Assembly: GCA_963277665.1 (NCBI GenBank)
Contig: OY728165.1
Location: forward strand, 1,153,106,050 to 1,153,170,049
Reading direction: 5' to 3'
Length of the DNA stretch: 64,000 nucleotides
Source: Viscum album
Taxonomy: Eukaryota; Streptophyta; Magnoliopsida; Santalales; Viscaceae
Shown: positions 49,079-62,050 of the stretch, in pieces
Position numbering within the stretch: position 1 is the stretch's first letter
Layout of the letters: each line of letters begins with the position of its first letter
The notes under the pieces: generated by a model
Databases searched by the model: none
What the model was told of the DNA's origin: nothing
The model's input: the letters and a program-made list of their open reading frames with translations, nothing else
Made by a program: the position numbers and the translations under genes

Positions 49079-50807
49079 GTGTTAACATCACTAATGTGTA
49101 TAGTGGAATACCACCTCACGATGCATTGTGATTGGTTTTTAAATGGAAATTAATGTGGAATGAAATAAATATTAATGTATAAATATATGTGATATAAACT
49201 AAATAACAATTATTTATTAATTTTTAGTTGTTATTTTCCTTTAATTAATTCCAACTATCATAAAATGGATGCAACGTTCATTTGTTCGTACGACTTAGAG
49301 TCTCTATGAATGGTACATTTTATCTCCCAATATCTATATTTTATGAATGATTTTAAATATATATATATTATTAAAATATATGATATTTATATCATGAAAA
49401 AAATTATAGAGTTTATTTAATAATGAACAAATTACAAGGATGATAATTACTAAATGATAAAATACATGAACAATATTATAGTTATTACCCAAAAAAGTGA
49501 TATTGACAACATGTTGATAATAAATACATTATAAAAAGGTATAATGAATTGATATATTGTTTTATATTCAATTTATTTTCCATAAATATATTTATAATGA
49601 TTCTATAACTTCTATAAGATATTCCAGAGAGCTATCGAGGCAAGAAAAACTCGAGGTAATGGATCTTCATCTAAAATTTCTTTTTATGGGACAGAAGTTC
49701 TTTTATGGACTAATATACAATTATGAGGTGTATATACAATCCAATCTGACATGTTATGTAATGAATTTAATTAATTTTAATATATTCGAAAAAATTGTTT
49801 TTATTCATTCAAGGGATGGTAATTAAAATGTTTCCAATGTGGTAAGGGATTGGGGTCTCACTTTTATTCTTTAGAATATACATACCATATTCACCACATC
49901 ATTCATCTAGGGGGGTCATATAAAAACCAAAAATAGTATTTATGAGTAATATTATGAATTCTATAAGGATTTAAATAACTATATAAGGTTATTTTTTTCT
50001 TGGTACTTAATATTCAAATGCTACCAAAGTGGTAAGGGATTTATTTTACAATCTCCACTATTGTTGGAATTGATTATTATTAATTTTATGATGATTAAAT
50101 TTTATGATATATCACTAAAAAATATCAAATTATATTTTCATGCATTTATTTCTTTAGAATAATTGTTTCCATTTAATTTTACACTGTTGGTGAACTCATG
50201 ATTCCAAAATAATATTTTTAAGGAAAATTCACTATATTTATCTCTTTGATAGATAAACCATTTTCTTCAATGTCCTTGTTTTTTAGAAAAATACTGTTTT
50301 AATATTATTATCTGATTATATAAAGTCATTGTTATCAATTTTTTGAATTTTTAAATAATTCATTAAAATTAAATATATTACTTTTTTTCTAAATAATTGT
50401 TTTGACTCTTTATCGAAATTATAGAGATAATATTTGGTTTAACATGTATCGAATGAAAATATTTTTAACACATCAATACCTATATATGATATTCAATTTC
50501 CTTTCAAATTTTATGTTTTTATTTTAACTTAAAAGGATTTTTAGTTTTTTTTGTGAAATTGTATTTTTAAATTCTTATATTTAAATATAAAGGGTTATTT
50601 TCTTCAATAAATTTTCAATGTGATCTTTAAAAATCTTTTTCCAATTAATTGTACATCATTTTTATGTTACTTATGATTTAATATAGATATTATCCATGGA
50701 TAAAATTATTATTCCTTATATGAAAGGATAATTTTTTCTATGAAAAAATATTTATTAAACCCATTTCTTTTCAACCATTTATACCATGATAAAATTATTA
50801 TGAATCT
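49079..50807 (+). repeat. Old long LTR, right part, between the copia element and the minus-strand gypsy element
   Basis: This continues 34600-36501. Bases 49281-49340 (TTCGTACGACTTAGAGTCTC) match the second GTGCGTAC-type motif of the first element's LTR, and GGTAAGGGATTTATTTTACA near 50028 matches GGTAAGGGATTATTTCACA near 6796. It stops at 50807, about 500 bases short of an LTR end by comparison with the first element, where the minus-strand element begins. The short frame at 49557-49826 lies in this decayed LTR. Confidence 0.55.
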
Positions 50808-53800
50808 TGTAATGCCCTGAAATTAAATAACTCGAAGCTAGTGCATTATTACATTTCTCTGTAATTTTTACAAGTGAACAAATCATGAATTATTGTACTG
50901 TTTAGTAGTCTAGGAAGTCCATATTATATACATTATACCCATTATACATTGAGAAAACAAAATAAAACTTGCAACACAACTATTGAGATGATATTTATCC
51001 TTAAAAGATTAATCAATTTACTATTCTTCAAACCATATAAAGATAAACATAATAACGGGAGCTCTAATTCTCAGTAAGGGTAGGTAAAAAAGAATAAATA
51101 GTGAAACAATATATATTGAAATGTAGATAATTGAACACATTTTCTATTTCCAAAACTAGTTACTGAAAAAATAATATGGAAAGTATGAAACAAAAAAAAA
51201 TACAAAAAATCAATAATATAAGATAGAACTATTCCCATATATATTTTGTTAAAAAATATCCTGGATTAACAATAACTAAAAATAAATAGGGAAAATACAT
51301 TATTTAAGGACGTCATGTCTTTGGCACATGAAATATTTTTACTATCAAGACCATTAACAAGATGGTTTAAAACTAATAGTAGAAAGCTAATTTGAAAATA
51401 AATTATCTCATGAGAACATTTTTATGCATTGAAGAGAAATAAAGTGTCCAGGAACCACCTTCATTTCCATTTCAAATTATTTCTCATATTGTATAACGTA
51501 AATTAATGATATTTCTTATCAATTAACCATATCAAATTGGTAATATGGATCTATAAACAATTAACATAAATGAAATAATTTTATATAATTAAAATATTTA
51601 GATTCATTATAACAAGTAAAAAGTTGAATATATATCGTATAAAAGGTACTTTGGGTATAATATTACAATATCCCTAAATGAAATGAAATCGAGACAAAAC
51701 CCCTTACCACGAGTATGTTTCATCAGTTATGTTTCTTGATCGTCTTGAATAGTAAAACTATGTTAATTTGTAAATGTTTTAGAACCTCTTTCTAGTTTAT
51801 TATTCCATTAATATCACTTAATACCATGTTATAACATTCACTTAATTATTTCTGGTCATATCGGACATTTTGTAGATGTTTAGTACTTGAGTCAAAAAAT
51901 AACTTATTTTGTTGTAATCTTTCAATGTGTTATTTATTCCATTACCTCCCGAATATTATTAATGATTAAGATATCATATATATATAATATATAATAATTT
52001 ATTATAGCCTATAACATTTTGAGATAATAAATAAATGCACCGTTCACGGAGATGGTATGTTGTATGTTCGCATGAATGCTACATTCATTTCATTGTCATA
52101 TTAATGGAATGAAAAAAATGATAAATGAGTATGTTATACTTACATAATATTATATATGATATAAATTTTATAAAATCTCATTAATAATGTCCTTTATATG
52201 TTCCATGTATGTCATTAATGAGTCATATCCTTTTGAGGGGGTGGCAGTCTGCACTTATTTAAATGAAATTATCGTATTTACAAATTATGGAAATCATAAA
52301 ACTTTTTCATAAATAAAACATTCCTATGGATAGAGACAATATTAATGTAATATATATCATATATAAATACAATTCCTTCATAATAGCCATCTTGAGAGGT
52401 GGTAGGATAAAATTTACAATTATCATTTCGTGAGGCAGTAGATCTCCATACAAAGAAACATAATGTTCTTATCCCATAGATGGAGGGGTGTGTAATTATA
52501 GTTAAAATAAGTACCATAAATAAATACTAGAATATTTGGGATACATTATATTTTCTTTAGTCATATAATAAAATGCTCGTAGGGACTGGATATGGAAAAT
52601 AACTAAAATGAACTTGATAGAAGATGTTACAACTAAATCAGGTAACATCTTTTGATACGAGCCAAAATAATTTCATGAATTGATTTCAGAAAAAAGTAAG
52701 GATTCATGGTGGAACATAATGATATTTTGATATAACATTGGGAATTTTTTGGATGATCCATTAGTCTTTAGATATGTGAGTAAGGGGGTATATGTTGTGG
52801 CCATTAATAAGGGGATGTTCAGGAACATGAGTAAAGTCATGAAATATTATTTTATTATAAAATGAATTTATAATTATAATAGATAGAAATTTATTAATAT
52901 AGAGTGAAAAATTAGTATGCTTCTACATCCACTATACCAATGGGTCTTATACATTTTTAGGTTATAACATTAACATTATCGTATAGATTTAACCCTTAGT
53001 TAAATAGTTTAACTTTTACCAAGTCTTGTTGTATTTTTAAACAACATTGTCAATATTGTTACTATAAAATAACAAGAGAACCCAATTAATATCATTAATG
53101 ACATTTTCAGCATTATAATATAAATTGGATGAATATTATATTTTTTATTTTTTTTTTCATTTTATAAAATAGTATTTGTTTAAAAAATCATTTCTGTCAA
53201 TGTTTACAGTATTTAATAATTGATTTTAGTTAAAGGCATAAAAAATTTTCACATAAAACAATTTATTACGTCAAATATAATATATCAATATAACACAAAA
53301 ATTTTAATGTAATAAAAATGTTCAAATTACATTTAATTAAATTTTTATAAAATCATGTATTTGTATCTATAATTAATAAGGCAATCACTACGTCATCATT
53401 ATGTCATAAATAAATTTATTTATTTAATGTATAAAAATTATTAATAAAATACCATGATTATTAAATTACTGTATTTTTATAATGAATATTTATATTCCAA
53501 AAGATCAATTATATAACCATATATTAATATTGTTTTAGTAAAAGATGCATGTTTATGTAATATTTCTTTTTACCTTAAATTCATTCTTATAACATATCAT
53601 TATCATAAATAATTGGCACCATGGGGTCCCAAAATTGACCCAATGATGAACATGGTCGGACACATCTCATCCAATAAGATTATGACTTGTTTTTGGTAGT
53701 TTATTATTATTATAATATTATTTTTACCTTTATTTATCATATTTACTCTATTACCATTGTAAATAAAAATAATTACTGAAGTTATTATTCATAGCGTACC

Positions 53801-54393
53801 AAAAATAAAAGGTACTTATTTAAAAAACTTTTAACATAAGATTCTAAATATTTAATCTATTTTCCCAAATTAAAAACTCATATGTTTTAGAAATTAATTA
53901 AATATTAATTCCCGTGGTCAAAATTAGAAATCCAGTTTTTTAGAACTAAAAACTATCAAATAATTTACATATCTATTTGTACAATTTCAATCTGAAATTA
54001 CATCCAACGACAATAATTTTATTAAATGATAAAATTTTATTCCAAATAATATTTAAAACCTATTAATAAAATATATGTATGTTGATAAATTAGATAAAAA
54101 TGTGGTTTTGAATTAAAATGTAATATTTTTTCATTATTCTTCAAAATGTGAATCTTTTCAAGAAAATTAACAAAATTTAACCTTAATATAATTTTAATAT
54201 TAATAATTGAAAAATTAAGTCTATATAGAAAAATAAAGTCTATAAAATTTCAAAATGTGGTAATATTATTGAAAACATCGTTTTGAAATGGATGCATTGA
54301 TAATTTTTTGTGTGCTTGAACTCGGTGATGCATATAATAAAAGTCATTGAATTTCATAAAAATAAGTATACCATGTAAGATTCGGGTGTTAAA
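50808..54393 (-). repeat. 3' LTR of the minus-strand gypsy element (3586 bp)
   Basis: On the plus strand it opens TGTAATGCCCTGAAATTAAA, the complement of the LTR end. On the minus strand its start reads TTTAACACCCGAATCTTACA then TGGTATACTT, an altered version of TGTAATACCTCAAGATTCCATGG of the first element. Landmarks shared with its partner LTR are CTCAGTAAGG (near 51073), the CATGAATGCTACATTCATTT block (52069 against 59878), and GAGG(C/T)AGTAGATCT (52431 against 60239). The former TATA region (minus CTTATTAATGGCCAC, near 52815) is mutated. Confidence 0.8.
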
Positions 54394-54407
54394 TTATTTC
54401 CTACTTC
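54394..54407 (-). promoter_or_regulatory. Polypurine tract of the minus-strand gypsy element
   Basis: The minus strand reads GAAGTAGGAAATAA directly before the LTR start. This is where the plus-strand primer should be and resembles GAAGGAGGGGATAA of the first element. Confidence 0.6.
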
Positions 54408-54439
54408 AAATATTTTCATCCTATAAATTTCTACAATAT

Positions 54440-55700
54440 CATGAATTAAAAAAATTTAGGAGGTTCATCATCATATATTCTTCAAGTTCTCATGCCACCT
54501 CTTCCATTTTATAGTTTCTCCAAATAACTTTTCTGAAAAAAATTGTCCGATTTCTCCACATATTTTATTTTTTATAAAAAATCATAATAGGATCTTCATT
54601 ATAAAATAGATTGGTTTCTAGTTATTTTTCTTCTTAGGTGAGTATATGTGTTCGTTCTGGCATGAATTTCCCTAATGGTGTCATGTGGAATATGTCATGA
54701 ACATTCGAGAGACTTGGAAGAATTTTCAAACTATACGCTATAACTACTATTCATTTTATAATTTCAAAAGTCCCAATGTACCTCAGAGTTAATTTACACT
54801 TCTTACTGAATCTTGTGACACCCTTCCATGTATATAACATTAAGATAACAAGATCTCATACTTGAAATTTCAAATCATATTGATCGGCTTAAACATTATC
54901 ATAAATTGAGCTATTTTGATATGGGTATGGATAATCATCACCTCCTTTATTGTTTCATCAACATATTCTATACCTTCTAGATTTATTTCACTAACATCAT
55001 CCCAACATGTTGATCTATTTTATTTCTTTTTATATAATTCTTTATAATATTCCATCTGAATACATGATTGGAATCTATTATTATATAAAAATTATAATAG
55101 AGATAAATACTAATCCCACATACCTCGAAAGTCAAGTGAGAAGGATCTCAAAATGTATTCTAAAGCTTGAATAGTCTTTTCTAATTTTCCATCATTTTGA
55201 GGGTGGTATGGTATTCTCAAATGAACTTCACTATCTTGGGCCTTCTAAAGTCATTTCAGGAATCATGATGTAAAATGGGGATCAAGATTATAAACAATCA
55301 ATAAGGGTACACCTTGATGTCTTATAATTGATTCATATATAGTCTTTTTAGAAATTTTAGTGGTAAAACATCTCTTATATGATGAAAATATTTATACATG
55401 GTAATAAAATCAATAATAAATCATATCACATATTTCCATTTGGGATTCTATGGTATCCCCATTAAATATTCCATCGTAATATCTTACCATTTCTACATTG
55501 GTATTTGAACATGTTTCATGTCTCCTCTAGGATTTTTTCAACCAACCATCACCTATTAAAAACCAATCATTTCGACATATAATCAATAATATCCCAAATT
55601 ATGTTGTCTCACCAAAAACGTTCCTTACAATATATATAGATCTTAGTTATACCAAGATGTATAGAAAAATTGTTGCTATGGGAATCCTCCTATAATTCTA
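54440..55700 (-). pseudogene. Integrase and chromodomain-like end of the minus-strand element
   Basis: On the minus strand, IPYHPQNDGKLEKTIQALEY and ILRSFSLDF (about 55120-55215) match the integrase core around its glutamate. KCKLTLRYIGTFEIIK (near 54770) matches the GPF/Y module, LPSLSNVHDIFH (near 54700) the conserved following segment, and VIWRNYKMEEVA then a stop and ELEE (about 54485-54530) the chromodomain-like tail. Many stops and frameshifts are present. The tail places the element in the chromoviruses. Confidence 0.7.
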
Positions 55701-56199
55701 TTTTTAGATCTGGTATAGTAGTAACATAGAGTATATTCCAAAATTCCAAAATTTCATCTTCAAATTCAAAATCAATCAATAATTCATCATTCACAACAAT
55801 AATTCTATTTTAAAACTATTCACCATCATTATGAAAATATTTTATTCTTTCTATTAATTATGGTTTGGAAACCATTAGAAAAAGTATGTATTTTTTAACC
55901 TATGTGATATTTCCATATCCATCCTTACAAGATCCATGAACCTAGGATCTCTTTCAACTATCATCTACGTCCTAATTATGTGGTCCATTCTGATAAAGTA
56001 TTTAACTACCTTATTTTCCACCCAAGAGTGGTAGAGTTTTGAGGAATCATATTACCTGAGTAGCTCAAGCCATCTCATTTGTCTCATGTTGAGTTATTTA
56101 TGTGAGAAAATATATTTCAATCTCTTGTGATTTGTATATATCTCATATTTGGAACTATATAAATAGTGTCTCTATATCATCTAAGTAATGATTACAATA

Positions 56200-56410
56200 G
56201 ATAAATCAAGATCCTGAGTTGGATTTTTTTTGATCCTGGGTTTTTAATTTCTTCAATTTATATGAAATAAACATATCATTTTGCATAAGGACACAACCAT
56301 GCCTTTTCCGGGATACATCACTATAAATAAAAAACACATAATTCCTAGATGTCAATATAAAGATAGAATCATTGAATAATATTCTCATAAATTAATCCAT
56401 ACATTCTTGA
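56200..56410 (-). pseudogene. RNase H fragment of the minus-strand element
   Basis: On the minus strand, VFFIYSDVSRKRHGCVLMQN followed by MFISYKLKKLKTQDQK matches the start of the gypsy RNase H core (YxDAS...GCVLMQ...AYxSRQLK...HE), with the alanine of DAS changed to valine. The rest of the domain toward 55700 is decayed. Confidence 0.7.
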
Positions 56411-56539
56411 CACTCTATTTTCCAAATGAATTTAACCCCTGTACATGTGATCTTGGTTAATTGGTTAACAATGTGGGTGAAATTGTAGATGAAACACTGA
56501 TAGTAGCCTACTAAATAGACAAAACATCATACGTTTATT

Positions 56540-57700
56540 ATTTATATCGGTGTAATCCATTCATGAATTGTTGTTGTATTTGTAGGATCAGAAATAATTC
56601 AATAATTGGAGAATATATGGCATAGAAGAGAAATTTCTTGAATCCAGTGTTCATACTTTCTAAATTTACCATATAATTCATCACTCCTGATAGACTCAAT
56701 AACAATTCGAAAGTGGTAATCATGGTCTTTAATGATTTTAGAGTATATCATAATATCATCACTAAATACCACAAACAACCCATCAATATATTCCTCAAAT
56801 ACGGTTTTCATGAGATCCATAAAAATATAGGGTGCATTAGTCAATCCAAACAACATTAATAAAAGTTTATAATGACCTTACCTCATTCAATTAGTTATAT
56901 TTGAAATATCATTCTTCTTCACCCATAATTGATGTTATTGATAATAATATTCAATAATTGAAAAGAATTTAGTACCTTTAAGGTGATCAAATAAATCCTA
57001 ATACAAGGTTGAAGATAATTGTTATAGATTATAATCGTATTTATTTGACTATAGTCAATACACAACATTATGGGTCCATCTTTCTTCTTAAAAAAGACAA
57101 CAAAAGGTCCCTGTGAGAAACATTGGGGTGAACAAAACCATTTTAACCCAAAACTTCATGTTGTTTTTTTAGATATACAAATTCTCCAGTGGCCATTATA
57201 TATTGAGTTTTTGGTATTTCTCATTCATCATTTGTTAAATAAATACAAAAATCAACTTTTTTCTCTTGAGTGTGTCTAGGTAAATCATCAATAAAAACAT
57301 CAATATATTCCATTGGAATAGGTATGACCTCAATTTTAATATTTTTTAACTCATACATAGATTTGGTTTTCTCTTATTCCTCAAAAATATCATTCATAAA
57401 ATCTACTAGAGGTGGACTTCGATGAGAATCAGGTGATTATGTTTCTACTCTAAAGATACAAACATCAACATCTTCCTCAAAAATCACAACTTCATTCCTC
57501 ATGAAATAGATTTTCACATAATTTTTGAAATCCAATCCATAATGAGTATCGATTTGTAATTAACAATTAGTATGATATAATAAATTAAAAATAAAGGCAT
57601 GTTTATATTCCATAATAAGAACTACTCGACACATCATTGTTGTGATAAGGTTCCCAATAGGAATTCTGAATAAAAATTCCCCTTTCCTGGGGAATTGGAA
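56540..57700 (-). pseudogene. Protease remnant and reverse transcriptase of the minus-strand element
   Basis: On the minus strand, from 57690 leftward the protein reads LFRIPIGNLITTMMCRVVLI and LDFKNYVKIYF (second half of the protease; no DTGA box is found upstream). It continues with LFDHLKGTKFFSIIEYYYQ (near 56950), then the open piece MLFGLTNAPYIFMDLMKTVF (56856 leftward) and FVVFSDDIMIYSK with the catalytic SDD in place of the usual VDD. Stops and small indels are frequent. RT would copy the element RNA; this copy is dead. Confidence 0.7.
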
Positions 57701-57879
57701 ATCATTAATTATTAACTAAAATAAATAAGATAAAAAATAATGTTATGATATAGTATTAAATTATAATTTAACTAAAAATTAAAGTACCTTCCACCACAAC
57801 ATTGAAAACTTCAACCTCAGTAGTTGTGATTGAAAAAACATGTCCATATCCCCTCGGCATCTTCTGTTGTATATTCCCT

Positions 57880-58200
57880 AGACATTTGTGGTATTCATTT
57901 TCATAGAGCACCAACTCATTAAAATTGTAGCATTGTAAATAATTGATTTATTTCTTCCTTTTTCATTCATGAAATAGGTTTCCATAATCTCTGTAGTTAT
58001 CAAAAACAACGAATACCTTCAAATATTTCCTAATGTGTTTTCCCATAGTTTTCACTTGAAAAAAAATCATTCAAACTTCTTTTTATTTATTGATGCATTA
58101 ACATTTTCATTGTTATTATATGGACTCTTATTCCCTTTTACATTATTCTTAGATGGCCCCACAAAATAATGGTGGATTTTTTCTCATAAACTGATCCATC
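57880..58200 (-). pseudogene. gag remnant of the minus-strand element
   Basis: On the minus strand, MDQFMRKNPPLFCG (58157-58200) matches the start of a gypsy gag core. After only about 230 bases comes CYNFNELVLYENEYHKC (57885-57935), a broken zinc knuckle. Most of gag, including the WW helix region, has been deleted. Confidence 0.5.
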
Positions 58201-58603
58201 ATAAGACATTACCATTGTAGAAAAGGTTGTTCCATTCATCCATGGTTATTTTTTAAAACATGATTATGATTCCCTAATATTGAAAATATTAACTTTGTTC
58301 CAATACTAGTTGTATTGTATTCCTTTGTCGGTAAACACTTGCAATTTCTTTAAGTATCGATACCATTAATCCTTCTAGGTTGCATTTATATATATTTACA
58401 GATGTCAGATTTGTTTATAAAATTTTGAGTTTTAAATATTAAAAAACACTCAACATAAATTAAATATTTATGTGTCATTAATCATAAATTTTTTTTTACT
58501 TTTTGTGAATTATCATAAATGTATCCCCAAATTCGATCATAGTGTGTGTTCCATAATATGTGGTCCATAAATCTTGTTTCCAATGTTGTTGCTACACCTA
58601 AAA

Positions 58604-58612
58604 TGATACCAA
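58604..58612 (-). promoter_or_regulatory. Primer binding site of the minus-strand gypsy element
   Basis: The minus strand reads TTGGTATCA directly after an LTR end reading GTGTTATAG. This is the first nine bases of the plant tRNA-iMet site; the last three (GAG) have changed to TTT. Confidence 0.7.
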
Positions 58613-58613
58613 C

Positions 58614-60680
58614 TATAACACCACATCCTCATATAACTTACAGATGGTGTATTATTACATTTCATAATCATTATTTCAAGGAATAAAATCATGAAGCACC
58701 ATATGGTTTAAAAGTCCTGGATCTCTAGATTAGATACATGATACCCATGATACATTGGAAAAAAAGAGAACATGAGACCCAATAATTGGAATGAACAAAA
58801 CCCTTGTATTCTTAATCAATTTTATCTTCTTTATAACCTACAGAGAGAAATATAACAATTGAAATATTTAAATATTCATTAGGATATATAAAACTAAACC
58901 AATCATGAGTCAATATTAATGGAAATGTAATTACCTAAACATAATTTCCATTTTCATAACTAGATAAGGAAAAAATAATATTGAAAGAATGAAACTATGT
59001 CATATTCCATAAATCAATAAACTTGGAAGAAAATACCCCCATGGATATTACTATGAAATATCACATTGAATAATAATTAGTAAAATTAAATGAGGGAAAT
59101 ATATTTATTAAGGACATCATGTCTTAGGAAAATCAAAATCTATTACCATCAAGACCATTCACAAGATAGTTTAAAAATAATTGTAGAAAGACTTTTGGAC
59201 AACTTATTCATCTCATGGGAACCTTTCAATGCATTTAAGAGCTATATATTTTTTGGGATCCACTCGTCCATTCCTGTTAGAATTATTCCTCATTTTCTAT
59301 AACAAAAATAAATAATGTGCCTTATCAAATAACAATATTGAATTAGAAATATGTATTTATAAATACATCCCATGATGGAAATAATATAATAACATGAAGA
59401 AAATTAGATTCATGATAATAATACTATAGGTATAACATACACTGTATGAAAGGTACAAGGTGCAAGACATTACAATATGCCATAATGATATGAAATTAAG
59501 AAGAAATACCTTAATGTGAGTCTGACTCATCATGTATGATCCTTGTTCATCATGAATAAAAAAATAAGTAAATTTATTATTTTTAAGAACCCTTTACGTG
59601 TTTAATATTTCCTTTATATAACTTAAAACCATTTTATAACAATGAGTTATTTGTTTATGTTCATATCAGTCATTTGGTTGATGTTAGATACTTGAATTTA
59701 AAATGAACTTGTTTTGATGTAAATTATCCAATTGGTCTTTAGTCCATTACCTCTTGATTATTATTCTTGATTTAAATTCCTTATTTATCCAAAATATATT
59801 TATTTATGATAGTCCAAAACATTTGAATATAATAAATGAAATCCATCATTCATGGATATAGTAGGTCATACGTACACATGAACGCTACATTCATTTCACT
59901 GTCATATTAAAGGAATGAAAATTAAACGATACAAAATTATGTTATAATTTTATTAAAGTAGATATGTTATATATGTTACCTAATTTCATTAATTAATTCC
60001 TTTATATGTTCAATTTATGGCATGAACGAGTCATATCACTTTGATGGGGTATTTGTCTACACTTCATCAAAAGAAATTACAGTATTTACACATTCTGGAA
60101 AGCATAATGGTTAATGTAAATAAAAATTACAGAATCCAATAATAAATATATATATTATATATATCATATAAAAATAAATTTCCATCATAATGGACACCAT
60201 TAGAGGAGGTAGATGAAAATTGAGCAATCATCATTTCGCGAGGTAGTAGATCTACGTACTATAAAACAATATGTTGTATCAATAAGATAGAGGTGAGTGT
60301 AAGAGAAATTTGAATCCTTCTCATGATGACTTCCTTGTATATTAGTGATAATGACTTGTATGTAGTCCTATAATAATAAGATCATAGGTAATGGATAAGG
60401 AAAAGAATGTAATGTAACTTGAGTGAAGTTGTCACCTCTAAATCGGGTAACATATTTTGATTTGAGCCCAAAGGAATTCATGAAATCCTTTTTTCCAAAG
60501 GAATGGATTCAATGTCAAGGTGTGGGATATTAATAGATTATTTGAGATTATATTGGATCACCAAATGGTCTAGAGATGTGTGAGTAAGTAGGAACATGTG
60601 GTTTCCATTTAGAAGTGGGATGAGGGGCACTTTAGGAAACTCTATTAATATTTTTTTTTATAAAATGTTTTTTGAATTAT
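58614..60680 (-). repeat. 5' LTR of the minus-strand gypsy element, truncated
   Basis: It matches 50808-52880 base for base in order: TTACATTTC near the start, GGACATCATGTCTTAGG (59102 against 51309), the GTCATA...CACATGAACGCTACATT block (59867 against 52059), and TGGTCTAGAGATGTGTGAGT (60568 against 52765). Similarity stops near 60680, close to where the promoter and upstream part should follow, and a GC-richer sequence begins. Confidence 0.75.
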
Positions 60681-60842
60681 AATGTCACCATTGGAATTGG
60701 ACAAGCCTGCTAGGCCTGGACCATCAGGCCATGATGTCCGTCAGTAGTGTGGGGGCACAATCCGGTCGAAAGGGTATGTGCCGGAAGCCTGTCGGTGTAA
60801 GGGATATAAGGCCCGGAGGCACTGAGAGGGGAGAAAAAGAAC

Positions 60843-60865
60843 GTCTCAGCCATAATGGTTGAGAC
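60843..60865. repeat. Short palindrome in the GC-rich island
   Basis: GTCTCAGCCAT and ATGGTTGAGAC flank a single A and can pair over 11 positions with one G-T pair. It could be an RNA hairpin; no CTRR-type Helitron end follows. Confidence 0.5.
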
Positions 60866-61377
60866 TGGTTCAGCCAGGGTCACGAGGGGAGCGGCTCTGG
60901 CCGCATGGGGGATGCGGGGCGAGTGGGCTATGTGGGAAATCGCGGTTCGGCTGGTGGTGGAGCGGCCGGTTGCGGCTCGGCATGGGCCGGTTCAGCTGGT
61001 TGCGGTGCAGGACGTCGTGGGGGCGACACAGATCATGGAAGGCGCGGGTAGCACATCCTTTGCCTTTTCCACCTTGGTCAACTCGTTGCTTCATCCCAAT
61101 GACAAAGGATATCACAAAAGAGATCGATGGAGGGTGTCATGCCTTGTTAGTTTGGCCCGAACCCTCCGCGATTAGGGTGATAACAATCGGTTCCTCAATG
61201 TAGGATAATAATGAACAACAACTCACCCATGAGAGGAAACATATCCTCCTTCTACGTTTTAAAAGAAAAAAAGAACATGGATCATAAAAGAAAACAACCC
61301 CTACCTTTTTTCGTTGATCACTGATTAAGTCATGGGAAGAAGACAATGGTGATCGTTGTTTGTTACGTCCATTTCAC

Positions 61378-61509
61378 ATGTCCATTCCCAAGCTCGTGCA
61401 TCAGCTTGTTGACGATGATGCAGAGGGAACATTGGTTGAAAACGTTCCACGTCGGAAGGATCTGAGGATGAAGTTCAAAGATGCTCCTTGCCAGCATTCT
61501 TCATTGTAA
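61378..61509 (+). pseudogene. Possible captured exon fragment (43 codons)
   Basis: ATG at 61378 opens SIPKLVHQLVDDDAEGTLVE and continues to TAA at 61507, a balanced, non-repetitive protein composition unlike the AT-only frames elsewhere. The same frame is open upstream to about 61315. I do not recognise the protein. It could be part of a host gene carried by a mobile element, or chance. Confidence 0.25.
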
Positions 61510-61783
61510 TAAAGTGTTCATCATTCGTCTTTGGAGTAATTATAATTATCCCAAGATCTCCTCTCACCAATATTCCACCCAAATTCCAAAATTTAATTGA
61601 TAGGCACACTGAATAATAGATTGTCTATTATGTTAGATTTTTGGGATTAAAATTCAAATTTTAGGGTATAATTAAAAGTGATGGCTCAATTAATTAATGG
61701 GTTGGATTTGGAATAATAAATAATGTGTTGTATCAAATAAATAAAGGGGAGGTGGTGGCACCATAACTGGAAGAGGATTTCAA

Positions 61784-61859
61784 GGGGCTCCCCCGCATTA
61801 ATGATGGGAGTTGAGAGATTTTTCTCTCCTCCCATTAATAATGGTCGGGTGGTCCCCAA
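61784..61859. repeat. Long imperfect hairpin
   Basis: GGGGCTCCCCCG, CATTAATGATGGGAG and GAGAGA are mirrored after a TTTT loop by TCTCTC, CTCCCATTAATAATG, CGGGTGG and TCCCC. The arms pair over most of about 35 bases, with bulges near GC-AC and GT. This is like a foldback or miniature inverted-repeat structure, or a precursor-like RNA stem. Confidence 0.6.
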
Positions 61860-62017
61860 CGCTATTATTCAAATTGGTAGATTATGTGGTCTCGGGTTGT
61901 TCACACCTTTTTAACCATATAAGGGAGGTTTAGGCATGGTTGTCCTCACATCCATCCTCAACAAGGAGGTTATAGATTCAGTGGGGCTCATCTCCAAAAA
62001 ACCACATTGCGGATCAA

Positions 62018-62050
62018 ATAAAAATAAAGTGAATCTCACTTTATTTTATT
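62018..62050. repeat. AT-rich hairpin
   Basis: AATAAAGTGA (62023-62032) and TCACTTTATT (62036-62045) form a perfect 10-bp stem with an ATC loop, and AATAAAA/TTTTATT extends it imperfectly. The AATAAA words could also act as a polyadenylation signal on either strand. Confidence 0.55.

Larger units (their letters stand above)
50808..60680 (-). mobile_element. Minus-strand Ty3/gypsy chromovirus with 3.6-kb LTRs, decayed
   Basis: Read on the minus strand: a 5' LTR starting outside the recognisable part and ending at 58614, a primer binding site, gag remnants, a partial protease, RT, RNase H, integrase with a chromodomain-like end, a polypurine tract and a 3' LTR (54393 down to 50808). The LTRs belong to the same family as the first element's. 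The right-hand (5') LTR is recognisable only to about 60680, where it breaks into unrelated sequence. Confidence 0.8.

Noticed and set aside
60843..60865. Helitron 3' terminal hairpin
   Set aside because: No CTRR end follows the stem at the expected distance on either strand, and no matching 5' TC end was found.
60855..61203. Two overlapping plus-strand frames of 106 and 114 codons in the GC-rich island
   Set aside because: Both frames and the opposite strand (60870-61115) are open at once, as expected from GC-rich composition with few stops. Low-complexity Gly/Arg/Ala/Val content and no domain.
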